Shown one piece after another: positions 16,495 to 25,142 of a stretch of DNA of 64,000 nt (within the stretch, counting starts at the first letter, position 1; every line of letters begins with the position of its first letter). Origin of the DNA: Streptomyces sp. MUM 178J (GTDB lineage: Bacteria; Actinomycetota; Actinomycetes; Streptomycetales; Streptomycetaceae); NCBI RefSeq assembly GCF_022414575.1, contig NZ_JADWYQ010000012.1, positions 1 through 64,000 of the forward strand, in the 5' to 3' direction. The notes beneath the pieces are model-generated. The model did not search any database. It was not told where the DNA came from and worked only from the letters and a program-made list of their open reading frames with translations. Both the position numbers and the translations under genes were made by a program.

Positions 16495-18213
16495 TCAGCG
16501 CTCCCGGTGCTCCGCGAACTCCGGCGGCCGCGTCCGCTCCGCGATCGCGGCCCGCTGCTCGTCGGTGGCGGGAAGGTCGACGACATCGCCGTAGTACCAG
16601 CCGCTGAGCGCGACGCGCAGCCGCCTGCGGCGCGGCGGCCCGCCTTCCCCGGCCCGTGCGCCCTCCCCGCCCTCCCCGCGTTCCCGGGGCGCTCGAGGCT
16701 CCTCGAGGCCTTCGGGCTCTTCGTGTCCTTCGAGCTTCAGAGGCGCCGGGACATCGCGCATCAGAATCCGGTACCGGGCCGCGGGCGGAAGCGGCCGGTG
16801 GCCCTCCGACAGGCCACCCGACACCGACTGGGTCACCTCACCGGTCTCCACACCCCGGGCGAGCCGTCTGCGGTCCCGCTCCTGCAACGCCAGGCAGAGG
16901 CGCTTGGCGATCACGAATGCCAAAGGCGGGGCGACCACCAGCGCCACCCGCAGCACCCAGGTGGTGGCCTCCAGAGACAGCAGGAAGCCGAAGGCCACGA
17001 CGTCGTTGCCGCCGGCGACCAGCAGCACCGCGTAGAAGACGACACCCGCCACGCCCAGCCCCGTGCGGGTGGGAGCGTTGCGCGGACGGTCGCACAGATG
17101 GCGTTCGCCCCTCTCGCCCGTCACCCACCTTTCGGCGTACGGGTAGAGATACAGCACGCCGAAGAGCAGACCCGGCAGCACCAATGCCGGAATGAACACA
17201 TTCCACATCACGGTGTGGCCTGCGGCCTCGGTCTGCCAGGGCGGCATCAGCCGCAGCGCCCCCTCGAGAAAGCCCACGTACCAGTCGGGCTGCACATCGG
17301 TCGAGATCTGATCGGCGCGGTAGGGGCCGTAGTTCCACACGGGGTTGATCTGCGCGACCGCGCCCAGCACCGTCAGCACGCCGAACACCAGGAAGAAGAA
17401 GCCGGTCGTCTTCGCGGTGAACTGAGGGAACATCGGCTGGCCCACCACGTTCCGGTTGGTCCTTCCCTGCCCGGCCCAGTGGGTGTGCTTGAGGTACACG
17501 ACCAGGATCAGATGCGCCGCGATGAGCGCCAGCATCAGCCCCGGAACCAGCAGGACATGCACGATGTACAGGCGGGGGAGGATGACCTCGCCCGGAAACT
17601 GTCCGCCGAACACCGCCATCTCGAGATACGTCCCGACCACCGGGATCGACCGCACGATGGTGGCCGCCGTCCGCAGGCCGGTCCCCGACAGCAGGTCGTC
17701 GGGCAGCGAGTAGCCGGCGAACCCTTCGAGCATCGCCAGCATGAACAGGGTCACCCCGATCACCCAGTTGCCCTCCCGCGGCCTGCGGAAGGCCCCGGTG
17801 AAGAAGACCCGCAGCATATGGACGGCGATCGCCGCGACGAACACCAGTGCGGCCCAGTGGTGGATCTGACGGATGAGCAGCCCGCCCCGCACGGAGAAGC
17901 TGATCTCCATCGTCGAGGCGTACGCCTGCGTCACGCTCACACCCTGCAGCGGGGCGTAGGGCCCGTCGTAGACGCCCTCGGCCATGCTGGGGTCGAAGAA
18001 CAGGGTGAGGTACACGCCCGTCAGCAGCAGCACGGCGAAGGAGTACAGGGCCACCTCGCCGAGCAGGAACGACCAGTGGTCGGGGAAGGCCTTGCGCATC
18101 AGCTGCCGGGACAGCTCGGCCACGGGCAGCCGGCGGTCCGCGCCGGTGAAGCCGCCCGCCGCGGCGGCGCGGGCCCGCTCCCGCATCCGGGCCCGGTGCC
18201 TGTGAAGGAGCAT
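16495..18213 (-). CDS. qcrB: Cytochrome b of the bcc complex, secondary copy
   Basis: A 572-residue QcrB-type cytochrome b of the menaquinol-cytochrome c reductase. The two bis-histidine pairs for the two hemes are seen as H-x13-H (in RQIHHWAALVFVAAIAVH) and H-x14-H (in VHVLLVPGLMLALIAAH). The quinol-site PDWY motif (as QPDWYVGFLEG) follows. The long soluble C-terminus is rich in Glu and Arg. The ATG at 18213 has GGGAGAG eight bases upstream. QcrC and QcrA are missing nearby, so this is an extra copy. Its convergent placement against ctaD-ctaF suggests that the three act in an alternative bcc-aa3 supercomplex. Confidence 0.93.
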   Translation of the reverse strand: MLLHRHRARMRERARAAAAGGFTGADRRLPVAELSRQLMRKAFPDHWSFLLGEVALYSFAVLLLTGVYLTLFFDPSMAEGVYDGPYAPLQGVSVTQAYASTMEISFSVRGGLLIRQIHHWAALVFVAAIAVHMLRVFFTGAFRRPREGNWVIGVTLFMLAMLEGFAGYSLPDDLLSGTGLRTAATIVRSIPVVGTYLEMAVFGGQFPGEVILPRLYIVHVLLVPGLMLALIAAHLILVVYLKHTHWAGQGRTNRNVVGQPMFPQFTAKTTGFFFLVFGVLTVLGAVAQINPVWNYGPYRADQISTDVQPDWYVGFLEGALRLMPPWQTEAAGHTVMWNVFIPALVLPGLLFGVLYLYPYAERWVTGERGERHLCDRPRNAPTRTGLGVAGVVFYAVLLVAGGNDVVAFGFLLSLEATTWVLRVALVVAPPLAFVIAKRLCLALQERDRRRLARGVETGEVTQSVSGGLSEGHRPLPPAARYRILMRDVPAPLKLEGHEEPEGLEEPRAPRERGEGGEGARAGEGGPPRRRRLRVALSGWYYGDVVDLPATDEQRAAIAERTRPPEFAEHRER

Positions 18214-18466
18214 GCGCCACTCTCCCTGTCCGCGGTCCTGCCCGCAGGACGTCCGCCGCCGGTCAGCGCTCCATGGGTAACCGCCGGCGTGCCGGCTCAA
18301 CCGCCCGCGCCGGACGGTCACCCCGCATTGAGTCGAGGACGTCCGGCCGTCTTGCGGTCTTCCCCGGCGGCCCTTCGGGCGCGGGGGCGCCCGAAGGCGC
18401 CGGACGGTGCTCCTCGACGGGCAGGCATTGCCTGTCGCGGCATCCCCGGCGGGTCCGGCGCCGACG

Positions 18467-19195
18467 TCAACCGGCAGCGCCAGGATCCGCCGTACCCGCC
18501 CCGGGCGCCGCGTCGAGCAGGATCCGCGCCAGCTCGTCCGGCTGGGAGAACATGGGCCAGTGGCCGGTGTCCGCCCCCACCAGCCGCCAGTGCTCGCTCC
18601 GCAGCAGCTCGCTCACGACCGGGTTCGGCTCGGGGCCGTCGAGCAGGCACTTCACGTATGTCGCCGGCAGCTCGCCGAGTGGACGCACCAGCGAGGCCGG
18701 CTCGGTCAGCGTGGCCCCGGGATGCGGTGTCGCGCCGCCCGTGATCCGGGCGATCTGCTCCTCGGTGAGACCCTGTCCCGCGAAGCCGTCCGATGCGAGC
18801 GGCGCCCAGAAGCCCCCGTGCCCGGCGAGCAGCGCCTCGAACGCCGCCTGCCCCTGCCACCAGCCGGAGGCGAACGACTCGCCCTCGACGGGCACCTCGG
18901 CGTCGACGAACACCACACGGGCCAGCCGGCCGCCGATCCGCGCCGCGGCCTGCCCGACCGGAATGCCCGAGTAGCTGTGCCCCACCAGGACGACGTCGCG
19001 CAGCTGACGGCGCTCGACCTCGCCGACGACGTCCTCAACGTGTGTCTGCTGCCCGGCGGGCGCCCCCTGCTTCTCCGCGAGGCCGGACAGCGTCACCGCA
19101 TGCACGCCATGCCCGGCGTCCCGCAGCCGCGGAGCCACCTCGTCCCACGCCCACGCCCCGAGCCACGCCCCTGCGGTCAGTACGAATTCAGCCAT
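18467..19195 (-). CDS. Alpha/beta-hydrolase fold protein (esterase/hydroxynitrile-lyase type)
   Basis: A 242-residue cytoplasmic hydrolase with the compact alpha/beta fold of the salicylate-esterase/hydroxynitrile-lyase type. The opening FVLTAGAWLGAWAWDEV gives the oxyanion region, the nucleophile elbow is GHSYSG (serine near residue 78), and the acid/histidine pair falls in the last third (DTGHWPMFSQPDEL, with the catalytic His). No good ribosome site precedes the ATG. A TAGATT hexamer seven bases upstream of it suggests a leaderless transcript. It is a single gene. The substrate is unknown. Confidence 0.86.
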   Translation of the reverse strand: MAEFVLTAGAWLGAWAWDEVAPRLRDAGHGVHAVTLSGLAEKQGAPAGQQTHVEDVVGEVERRQLRDVVLVGHSYSGIPVGQAAARIGGRLARVVFVDAEVPVEGESFASGWWQGQAAFEALLAGHGGFWAPLASDGFAGQGLTEEQIARITGGATPHPGATLTEPASLVRPLGELPATYVKCLLDGPEPNPVVSELLRSEHWRLVGADTGHWPMFSQPDELARILLDAAPGAGTADPGAAG

Positions 19196-19681
19196 GCCGG
19201 CAATCTAATGAGGCGGACTGACAACCGGCCCGCCGCACCTGGTCCCGGGGACCCCCAGATCAGAGAACATTTCCGGAAAGTCACTCCACACCGGTGCCTG
19301 GGCCGGTCCCCGGCGAGGCGTACACATACTGCGCCTGAACCACCCCGCCCGCCGCTGTCGTCCCCTCCGCCCGGGTGCCGGGTGCCGGGTGCCGGGTGCC
19401 GGGCGGCAGCGGCGGGCGGCCCGGTCGGCCGGCGGGCCGTTCGCCACGCCCCCTCCGGCGGTCCGGCCGTGCACCGGGACCCTCCGGCGCCGCCCGCCCT
19501 CGGCCTGATGACGGATCTGCTCCTGCTCGGCGCGGGCTTCTTCGCCACCGGCGGGGAGTCACCGCCGGAGGCCGGGGTTCCCCGTCCGGCCCGCGTGTCT
19601 GCGCCGATGACGGGCCCGGAGCACTACGGTGATGCGGGTGACGACCAAGGCATCCGCGCGCCGTCCGTCAAGGGCGCCCGC
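19196..19681. other. Intergenic region between divergent hydrolase and FMN-reductase genes
   Basis: 486 bases without a supported gene. It holds a short GGGTGCC tandem repeat at 19371-19403 and otherwise GC-rich sequence. Open frames cross it on both strands but lack starts and family matches. Confidence 0.6.
19371..19403. repeat. 7-bp tandem repeat (GGGTGCC x4)
   Basis: Four exact head-to-tail copies of GGGTGCC plus partial flanking copies. It is a simple-sequence repeat likely to slip in replication. Confidence 0.9.
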
Positions 19682-20380
19682 ATGACGTCGGCCCGCCCTC
19701 TGCCGAGCGGTGCACAGAGCGGCGCCGCCGACACCTCTCACGAGGCGCTGCGCGTATTCGTGCTGGCCGGCTCGTCCCGGGCGGACTCCCTGAACTCCAG
19801 GCTCGCCGAGCTGGTGACCGGGCTCGTCGACCGCAGCGAGGCGGTCGCCGACCTCGCCCACATCCGTGACTTCGCCGTTCCGCCCTACGACGGCGACGCC
19901 GAAGCCGCCCACGGGCCTCCCGAGGGCGCCACAGCGCTCCGCGACCGAGTGCGGCAGGCCCATGCCTTCGTCATCGCCTCCCCCGAGTACAACGCCTCGG
20001 TGCCCGGCACGGTGAAGAACGCGATCGACTGGGTCTCCCGCTTCCGGCCCCAGCCCTTCAAGGACAAGCAGACCCTGCTGGTGTCCGCGTCGCCTTCCAT
20101 GGTCGGAGGCAACCGCGGCCTGTGGGCCCTGCGCGTCCCGCTGGAGCACCTCGGCGCACGCGTCTACCCCGACATGTTCAGCCTCGCCCGGGCCCACCAG
20201 GCGTTCGCCCCCGACGGCTCTCTGCTCGAAGCCGGCCTGCACGAACGTCTGACGGCAACCGTCAAGGCGTTCCTCGAACTGGTCGAGGCCGATACGCGCT
20301 ACCCCTGTCTGAGGCACCGCTGGTACGAGTTCCTGGGCGATCAGACGAACGCCCCCGTCACCCTTCGCGCCGAGGACTGA
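19682..20380 (+). CDS. NADPH-dependent FMN reductase (flavodoxin fold)
   Basis: A 232-residue flavodoxin-like reductase. The FMN phosphate-binding loop is LAGSSRADSLNSRLAE near residue 25, and the family signature SPEYNASVPGTVKNAIDW lies near residue 100 (flavin ring contacts). It likely reduces FMN, quinones or azo compounds with NAD(P)H in the cytoplasm. The ATG at 19682 is preferred for its AAGGG site. An in-frame ATG at 19607 would add 25 residues of unconserved sequence. The VOC-family gene starts three bases after its stop, so the two form an operon. Confidence 0.88.
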   Translation: MTSARPLPSGAQSGAADTSHEALRVFVLAGSSRADSLNSRLAELVTGLVDRSEAVADLAHIRDFAVPPYDGDAEAAHGPPEGATALRDRVRQAHAFVIASPEYNASVPGTVKNAIDWVSRFRPQPFKDKQTLLVSASPSMVGGNRGLWALRVPLEHLGARVYPDMFSLARAHQAFAPDGSLLEAGLHERLTATVKAFLELVEADTRYPCLRHRWYEFLGDQTNAPVTLRAED

Positions 20381-20383
20381 CCA

Positions 20384-20785
20384 ATGGCCGACGAGTTCCC
20401 CGCAGACACGGAGCTGACCCACATTCTGGTCGTCGAGGACCTGCGCCGGGCCGGCGACTTCTACCAGCGCGTCGTCGGCGCCGAGCTCGTACGCGAGTAC
20501 GGCGGCACCAGTGCCGTGCTGCGGCTCTCCGGGACCTGGCTGCTGCTGGTCACGGGAGGGGGACCGACCGCGGACAAACCCGACGTCACCTTCTCCCCGC
20601 CCGCCGACCCCGGCCGGGTCAGCCATGCGATGACCTTCCGCGTCGACGACTGCCGTGCCGCCTACGACACGCTCGGCGCCCGGGGAGCGGAGTTCCTGAC
20701 CCCACCCGTCGATCACGGCCCCGAGATCCGCTGTTTCTTCCGCGACCCCGACGGCCATCTGCTCGAACTGAGCGAAGCGCGCTGA
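20384..20785 (+). CDS. VOC-superfamily (glyoxalase/bleomycin-resistance-like) protein
   Basis: A 133-residue protein with two beta-alpha-beta-beta-beta modules of the vicinal-oxygen-chelate fold: THILVVEDLRRAGDFYQRVVGAEL at the front (split: THILVVEDLRR, AGDFYQRVVGAEL), and GPEIRCFFRDPDGHLLEL at the end with the metal-ligand glutamate in the last strand. Family members are lyases, dioxygenases or antibiotic-binding proteins. The metal ligands are only partly visible here, so the activity is unknown. It follows the FMN reductase by three bases. Confidence 0.86.
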   Translation: MADEFPADTELTHILVVEDLRRAGDFYQRVVGAELVREYGGTSAVLRLSGTWLLLVTGGGPTADKPDVTFSPPADPGRVSHAMTFRVDDCRAAYDTLGARGAEFLTPPVDHGPEIRCFFRDPDGHLLELSEAR

Positions 20786-20811
20786 TGCGTGCCGGCCGCG
20801 GGGCGCACAAG

Positions 20812-20857
20812 GCCCGGGCCCGGGCGCGTACCCCGCGGTACGCGCCCGGGCCCGGGC
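20812..20857. terminator. Strong bidirectional terminator
   Basis: A perfect 21-bp stem of alternating GCCCGGG blocks closes on a 4-base CCGC loop, between the convergent VOC gene and the Band-7 operon. Confidence 0.93.
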
Positions 20858-20875
20858 AGGGACAGACCGTCCCGA

Positions 20876-22207
20876 CTACTCCCCGCCGCGGTCCTCACCC
20901 GGCGGCCGGCCGCTGCGGAACTCCACGCCGCTGTCCGATGGGTGCGACGCCAGCCGGGGCAGTAGCTGGGCGGTGACCAGGGTCGACAGCGCCGAGGCGT
21001 CGCCGCCCGCGCCGTCGGTCTTGACGACCACCGGCTGCGGCGCCTTCGTGGCGAGCTCGGCGCCCACCTCCAGACGTCTGCACGCCAGCTCGTACTGGAG
21101 CACCGCGCGGTTGTCCCGGTAGGCCTGCGCGAGGGCGCGCTGCGCACGGGCCTCGTTCTCGGCGGAGATCAGCCCGCTTCGCCCCCGTGTCTCGATCTCG
21201 AACCGCACCCGCTGGGCATTGGTCTCCTGCTGTTCGAGCAGCTGGGCGACTTCCTCCCGGGCCCGGTTCAGGGCGGCCTTCACCTCCACGATGCGCGCGT
21301 CCCGCACCTTCTTCGCCCGCTCGATGTCCATGCCCAGGCTGTCGATGCGGCGCTTGCGGGTCAGACCCCACTCCTGCTCGTATGCCGTGCGCTCCTTGGC
21401 GATCCGCTCGCGCGTCGCCAGATGCTGCTGGTACTGCGCGGGCAGCTGGACGTCAGGGATGTTGGATCCCGTGATGCGCACGCCATAGCGCGACAGCTGG
21501 CGGTTGAGCAGCTCCTGCATGTCGGCCACGTCCGAGCCGCGCAGATCGTAGGCGTGCTCGGTGCGCATCTTGCGGGCCCGCTGCCGGATGGCGTCCTGCA
21601 CCGCGCTGGACAGCACCAGGTCGAAGTTGCCCGCGCCGATGGTGCGTACGAACAGCACCGCGTCCGTGATCCGGAACTTCAGGAAGAACTCGATCGACCG
21701 CAGCGGCACGTTCTCCTGCGTCGGACAGGCCATCACCGGCGCGGAGTACGGGATCTCGGTCGCCGTGTCCACGACGAAGTCGACCCGCGACCACGGGTGC
21801 CACAGATAGTGGCGGCCTGCGTCGAGGGTGCGGGTGACGGCGCCGTAGCGGGTCAGCACACCGTTCGTGCCCTGCTCGATCTCGACGATCGACGACCGCC
21901 ACCACCAGAGCCCGCCCAACAGGATCAGCAGGACCCCCACGGTGTAGGAGAGCGCTGCCAGCGCGCCGTACGCCACATCGGCGGCGCCCTTCGAGCCGGC
22001 CTCGCGCACACTCAGCATCACCCCGCTCAGCAGCGCGAACAGCCCGAGCCACAGCGGCAGCATCCACCACAGCCTGCGCCGGTGGCGGGGAATGATCACC
22101 GGGATCAGGGTGCCCGCCTCGCCGCCTCGCAGCAGCTGCGCGATCTCGCTCCATGGAGCGACGGCCTCGGAGATGACCGACCGGCGGCCGGTATGTGCGG
22201 TGCTCAC
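20876..22207 (-). CDS. SPFH/Band-7 domain membrane protein (second of pair)
   Basis: A 443-residue protein with two N-terminal helices (MLPLWLGLFALLSGVML and SYTVGVLLILLGGLWWW), then an SPFH/Band-7 domain (IVEIEQGTNGVLTRYGAVTRTLDAGRH split as IVEIEQGTNGVLTRYG, AVTRTLDAGRH) and a long coiled-coil tail with many Glu/Arg/Ala heptads from about residue 255. Family members (HflK/C, prohibitin, flotillin) form ring-shaped oligomers at membranes and modulate proteases or lipid domains. It starts two bases after the stop of the other SPFH gene, so the two probably build a hetero-oligomer, as HflK and HflC do. Confidence 0.87.
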   Translation of the reverse strand: MSTAHTGRRSVISEAVAPWSEIAQLLRGGEAGTLIPVIIPRHRRRLWWMLPLWLGLFALLSGVMLSVREAGSKGAADVAYGALAALSYTVGVLLILLGGLWWWRSSIVEIEQGTNGVLTRYGAVTRTLDAGRHYLWHPWSRVDFVVDTATEIPYSAPVMACPTQENVPLRSIEFFLKFRITDAVLFVRTIGAGNFDLVLSSAVQDAIRQRARKMRTEHAYDLRGSDVADMQELLNRQLSRYGVRITGSNIPDVQLPAQYQQHLATRERIAKERTAYEQEWGLTRKRRIDSLGMDIERAKKVRDARIVEVKAALNRAREEVAQLLEQQETNAQRVRFEIETRGRSGLISAENEARAQRALAQAYRDNRAVLQYELACRRLEVGAELATKAPQPVVVKTDGAGGDASALSTLVTAQLLPRLASHPSDSGVEFRSGRPPGEDRGGE

Positions 22208-22209
22208 TG

Positions 22210-23907
22210 TTAGGCCCCCTCGGACTCGTCGAACCGCCCGAACCGTTCGGGCGCCCCGGTCTGCTCGGCCGCGTCTTCGGCGGTCGCCGCCGACTGCTCC
22301 GGCACCGCTGCGGGCGCGGCGGGCACGGTCGGGCGGTCCGCCTCCAGCAGCGCGCTGATCTCCGCCTCGCGGGAGGCAATGCGGTCGGCGACCTCGCGGA
22401 GCCGCGCCCGCACCGCCGCCATGTCCGCGTCCGTGAACAACTCGACGCCACGCTCGCCGACGAGCTCACGGGCCAACTGCAGGAAGTCGACCCCGGCCGC
22501 GCCTGTGCCGTCCGCGGAGCCGCCGATCCGCACCAGCCGCGGAAGATGGTCCGCGACCTGCTCCAGGGTGTCGAGCACCTGCTGCTGGTAGCGGTACTCC
22601 AGGATTTCCGGCGCCTCGGCCGCGGTCACCGCGCGGATGTCCAGGGCCTGTGCCTCCAGCAGGGCCGCGTTGGCCTTCGCCTCCGACTCGGCCTGCACAT
22701 ACCGCTGGCGGGCGAGCGCCTCCGCGCGGTTGGTCTCCCGCTCCACGGCCGTGTCCATCTGCGCCTGGTACTGGGCGATGTCGGCCTGGATCGCGGACAG
22801 CGTCTCCTGGCTGCTCGCCAGTTCCTTGCTCAGGTCGCCTTCGTCCTGTTCCTTGCGGAGCATCAGCGCGTACTCGTGGGTGTACGCCTCCTTCGCCATC
22901 CGCACCATCTCCGTGGCCGCCAGGTCCATGCGGTAGTTGCGGTCGGACGGCTCGGCGTGCGTGATGTTGGCGTTGGTCAGCTCCACCGCAGGACGGAACT
23001 GCCGGTTCAGCTGCTCCAGCAGCCGCCCCGTGTCCTCGCCCACCATGTCGTAGATCCCCGCGGCCTCCTGCTCGTAGATGAGGCTTCGGATCGTCTCGCT
23101 CACCGCGTTGCTCAGCTTCTCCTCGAAGCCGCGCACCGCGCCCAGCGTGTAGACGAACTCGGTCGGGTCGCTGATCCGGAACTGGATGAACAGATCGATC
23201 GACGCCTTCACGCCGCCCTTGGTCGGCGCCTCGCGCACCGGCGCGTTGAACGGGTACTCGCGGGTCGTGTTGACGATGTACGAGACCCGCTTCCACGGGC
23301 TGAGCAGGAACACACGCCCGGGCCCGACCACCTTCTCCAGCTTTCCGAACCGGGTGATCATCGCCTGGCTGCCGTCCGGCACCATCACCATGCCCTGACG
23401 CCACCACACGAACACCACGGCGAGTACCGCGATGACCCAGTAGTGGACGCCGAAGAGCGGGTGGGGCAGCGGGGAGTCGTCCACGGCCGAGACGACCGCG
23501 GCGCCCACGGCGCCCATCACGAGCAGCGACAGCACGGGCAGCATGGACAGCAGCGAGCGGCCCTTCGGCAGCACCATGGGGCAGATGGCGTGGACCTGCT
23601 CCCCGTCCACACGCTCCTGTTCGCTGCGGCCCAGCGCCTCACCGGCGTCATCCAGGGCCACGGTCTTCTGGGTCATGACGGTGGCGATCGAGCCGCCCTG
23701 TTCCCGCGCGGCCGGGAAGTCCGCAGGGTCCATGCCTTCCTCCTGCGGCGCGTACGGCTCGTCGGCGTCGTCCGCCGCCTGCTGCCGCTGTCCGCCCGAA
23801 CGCCCGGTGCGCCGCCGCAACTCCTCCTCCGCCGCCGCCCGTGGATCGGTTCCGGAGGCCACCGCCTGGGCGACTCGCCGTAGGTTCTGAGCCCGCGATC
23901 GTGCCAC
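22210..23907 (-). CDS. SPFH/Band-7 domain membrane protein (first of pair)
   Basis: A 565-residue protein. A charged cytoplasmic N-terminus of about 120 residues leads to two helices (LLSMLPVLSLLVMGAVGAAV and YWVIAVLAVVFVWW), the SPFH domain (MVMVPDGSQAMITRFGKLEKVVGPGR split as MVMVPDGSQAMITRFG, KLEKVVGPGR), a coiled-coil rich in Gln/Ala, and a Pro/Ala/Glu-rich tail. The GTG at 23907 is chosen because AAGGAGGGGGGATC immediately precedes it. The frame is open to 24045 without a ribosome site. It is the lead gene of the SPFH pair. No adjacent FtsH or NfeD-type protease partner is present. Confidence 0.87.
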   Translation of the reverse strand: MARSRAQNLRRVAQAVASGTDPRAAAEEELRRRTGRSGGQRQQAADDADEPYAPQEEGMDPADFPAAREQGGSIATVMTQKTVALDDAGEALGRSEQERVDGEQVHAICPMVLPKGRSLLSMLPVLSLLVMGAVGAAVVSAVDDSPLPHPLFGVHYWVIAVLAVVFVWWRQGMVMVPDGSQAMITRFGKLEKVVGPGRVFLLSPWKRVSYIVNTTREYPFNAPVREAPTKGGVKASIDLFIQFRISDPTEFVYTLGAVRGFEEKLSNAVSETIRSLIYEQEAAGIYDMVGEDTGRLLEQLNRQFRPAVELTNANITHAEPSDRNYRMDLAATEMVRMAKEAYTHEYALMLRKEQDEGDLSKELASSQETLSAIQADIAQYQAQMDTAVERETNRAEALARQRYVQAESEAKANAALLEAQALDIRAVTAAEAPEILEYRYQQQVLDTLEQVADHLPRLVRIGGSADGTGAAGVDFLQLARELVGERGVELFTDADMAAVRARLREVADRIASREAEISALLEADRPTVPAAPAAVPEQSAATAEDAAEQTGAPERFGRFDESEGA

Positions 23908-24171
23908 GATCCCCCCTCCTTGTCCCTTGCCGTGCCGTTTTTCCGGGGGCGTCGTGCCGAGCGCCCTCAGCCCACATCCCACACCATGCGCACGGGCTCC
24001 GGTAAGGAGGGTGCACGGATCGTGGACCACTCCGGCGCGGGACACGCCAGAGCGTGCGCAGGCGGACGCGGAAGGTCAGCGAAGCCCTTCCGCAGGGCGC
24101 GCCGCGGACGCTGCCGCGCAGTTCGGTCAGCGGCGTCGCGCCGTTCCGCACCGGCCGGCGCCCCGAGGGCG

Positions 24172-24357
24172 CTACGGCAGGTGCGGCCAGACCAGTGCCT
24201 GGGCGACGACGACTCTCTCACCGTTGAAGGTCACGGCGGGGCCCTCGTGCAGTCTGTAGCCAAGGCCGATGAGCTCGCTCACCCGTTGGCAGAACACGGC
24301 GTCGTCGGGGCCGGTCAGGACGCGGTAGACGGGCAGTCCGTCCGGTGGTGTGCTCAT
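24172..24357 (-). CDS. DUF1737 small protein
   Basis: A 61-residue protein matching the short DUF1737 family in its full length: PVYRVLTGPDDAVFCQRVSELI, then GLGYRLHEGPAVTFNGERVVVAQALVWP (each split here for length: PVYRVLTGPDDAVF, CQRVSELI; GLGYRLHEGPAVTF, NGERVVVAQALVWP). Function is unknown. It is a single gene facing the upstream region of the SPFH operon. Confidence 0.85.
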   Translation of the reverse strand: MSTPPDGLPVYRVLTGPDDAVFCQRVSELIGLGYRLHEGPAVTFNGERVVVAQALVWPHLP

Positions 24358-24463
24358 GCGGAAAGGGTCTCAGACCGCCCCGCCGGCCAAGGCGATGGGT
24401 CCTCAGGTCAGTGCCGGGCCCGGCGGTCGCCTGCCCAGGCCGTCGTCGGCTCCCGGCGGCAGG

Positions 24464-25054
24464 TCACTGCCGGGCGCCGGTGCCGAGGACCGTGGCGGTG
24501 AAGCTCGCCAGCCGGTCTCGCAGTTCATCGCGGGGCGCGCCCCTCTCGTCGGCCAGATATGCGACGAGGTCGGCTCGGGTGGCGGCGAGCAGGGCGTGGG
24601 CGGTGAAGTCGGCGTCGGCCGGTCCGGGGATCTGCTCCAGGAGTTCCCGGAGCAGGGTGTGCCAGCGTTCGTAGTGCTCGGTCCGGTAGGGGCTGTCCGC
24701 GCCGGTTCCCTCCAGGGCCAGTGCGAGGTGGCGGTTGTCGAGTTTGAAGCACAGGACGGCGTCGAGCAGGGCCGGCACGCGCACCGGCGGCGGGGTGCCC
24801 GGCCCCAGGGGCGGCGGGCCCTCTTCGACGGCGTTTCTGATCGGTTCGAGCCGCGCCTCGTACAGCGCGCGGATCAGCCCGGTGCGATCCCCGAAGGCGC
24901 GGAAGAGGGTTGCCTTGCCGACGCCCGCCGCGGCCGCGATGTCGGCCATGGTGACGCTCTGGGGGCTCTGGCACTCGGCGAACAGCGCGTCTGCGGCGGC
25001 GAAGACGGCCGCTCGGTTGCGCGCTGCGTCCTTGCGTGGTCTGCGCTCGGTCAC
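24464..25054 (-). CDS. TetR-family transcriptional regulator
   Basis: A 196-residue repressor. The N-terminal helix-turn-helix is seen in SVTMADIAAAAGVGKATLFRAFGDR (split: SVTMADIAAAAGV, GKATLFRAFGDR), and the rest is a variable helical ligand domain. The GTG at 25054 is chosen for AAGGAGG seven bases upstream. It is divergent from the NTF2-like/NmrA-like operon, with two direct repeats and an inverted repeat between them, so it most likely represses that pair and itself. Confidence 0.93.
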   Translation of the reverse strand: MTERRPRKDAARNRAAVFAAADALFAECQSPQSVTMADIAAAAGVGKATLFRAFGDRTGLIRALYEARLEPIRNAVEEGPPPLGPGTPPPVRVPALLDAVLCFKLDNRHLALALEGTGADSPYRTEHYERWHTLLRELLEQIPGPADADFTAHALLAATRADLVAYLADERGAPRDELRDRLASFTATVLGTGARQ

Positions 25055-25080
25055 GCGGTTTCCTCCTTGCGATCCGGACT

Positions 25081-25125
25081 CGCGGTCCGTATTGTTTATC
25101 AAAGCGGACCGCCGGTCCGCATTGT
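25081..25125. promoter_or_regulatory. Probable TetR operator array
   Basis: Two direct repeats, GCGGTCCGTATTGT (25082-25095) and CCGGTCCGCATTGT (25112-25125), share CGGTCCG-ATTGT. The second overlaps a perfect inverted repeat GCGGACC-GCC-GGTCCGC (25104-25120). The array covers the promoter space between the divergent TetR and NTF2-like genes and is the natural TetR binding site. Confidence 0.7.
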
Positions 25126-25142
25126 ATGGGATGGAGGAATCA

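Noticed and set aside
19371..19403. GGGTGCC repeats as a CRISPR-like array
   Set aside because: Units are 7 bp with no spacers; simple tandem repeat, no cas genes in the window.
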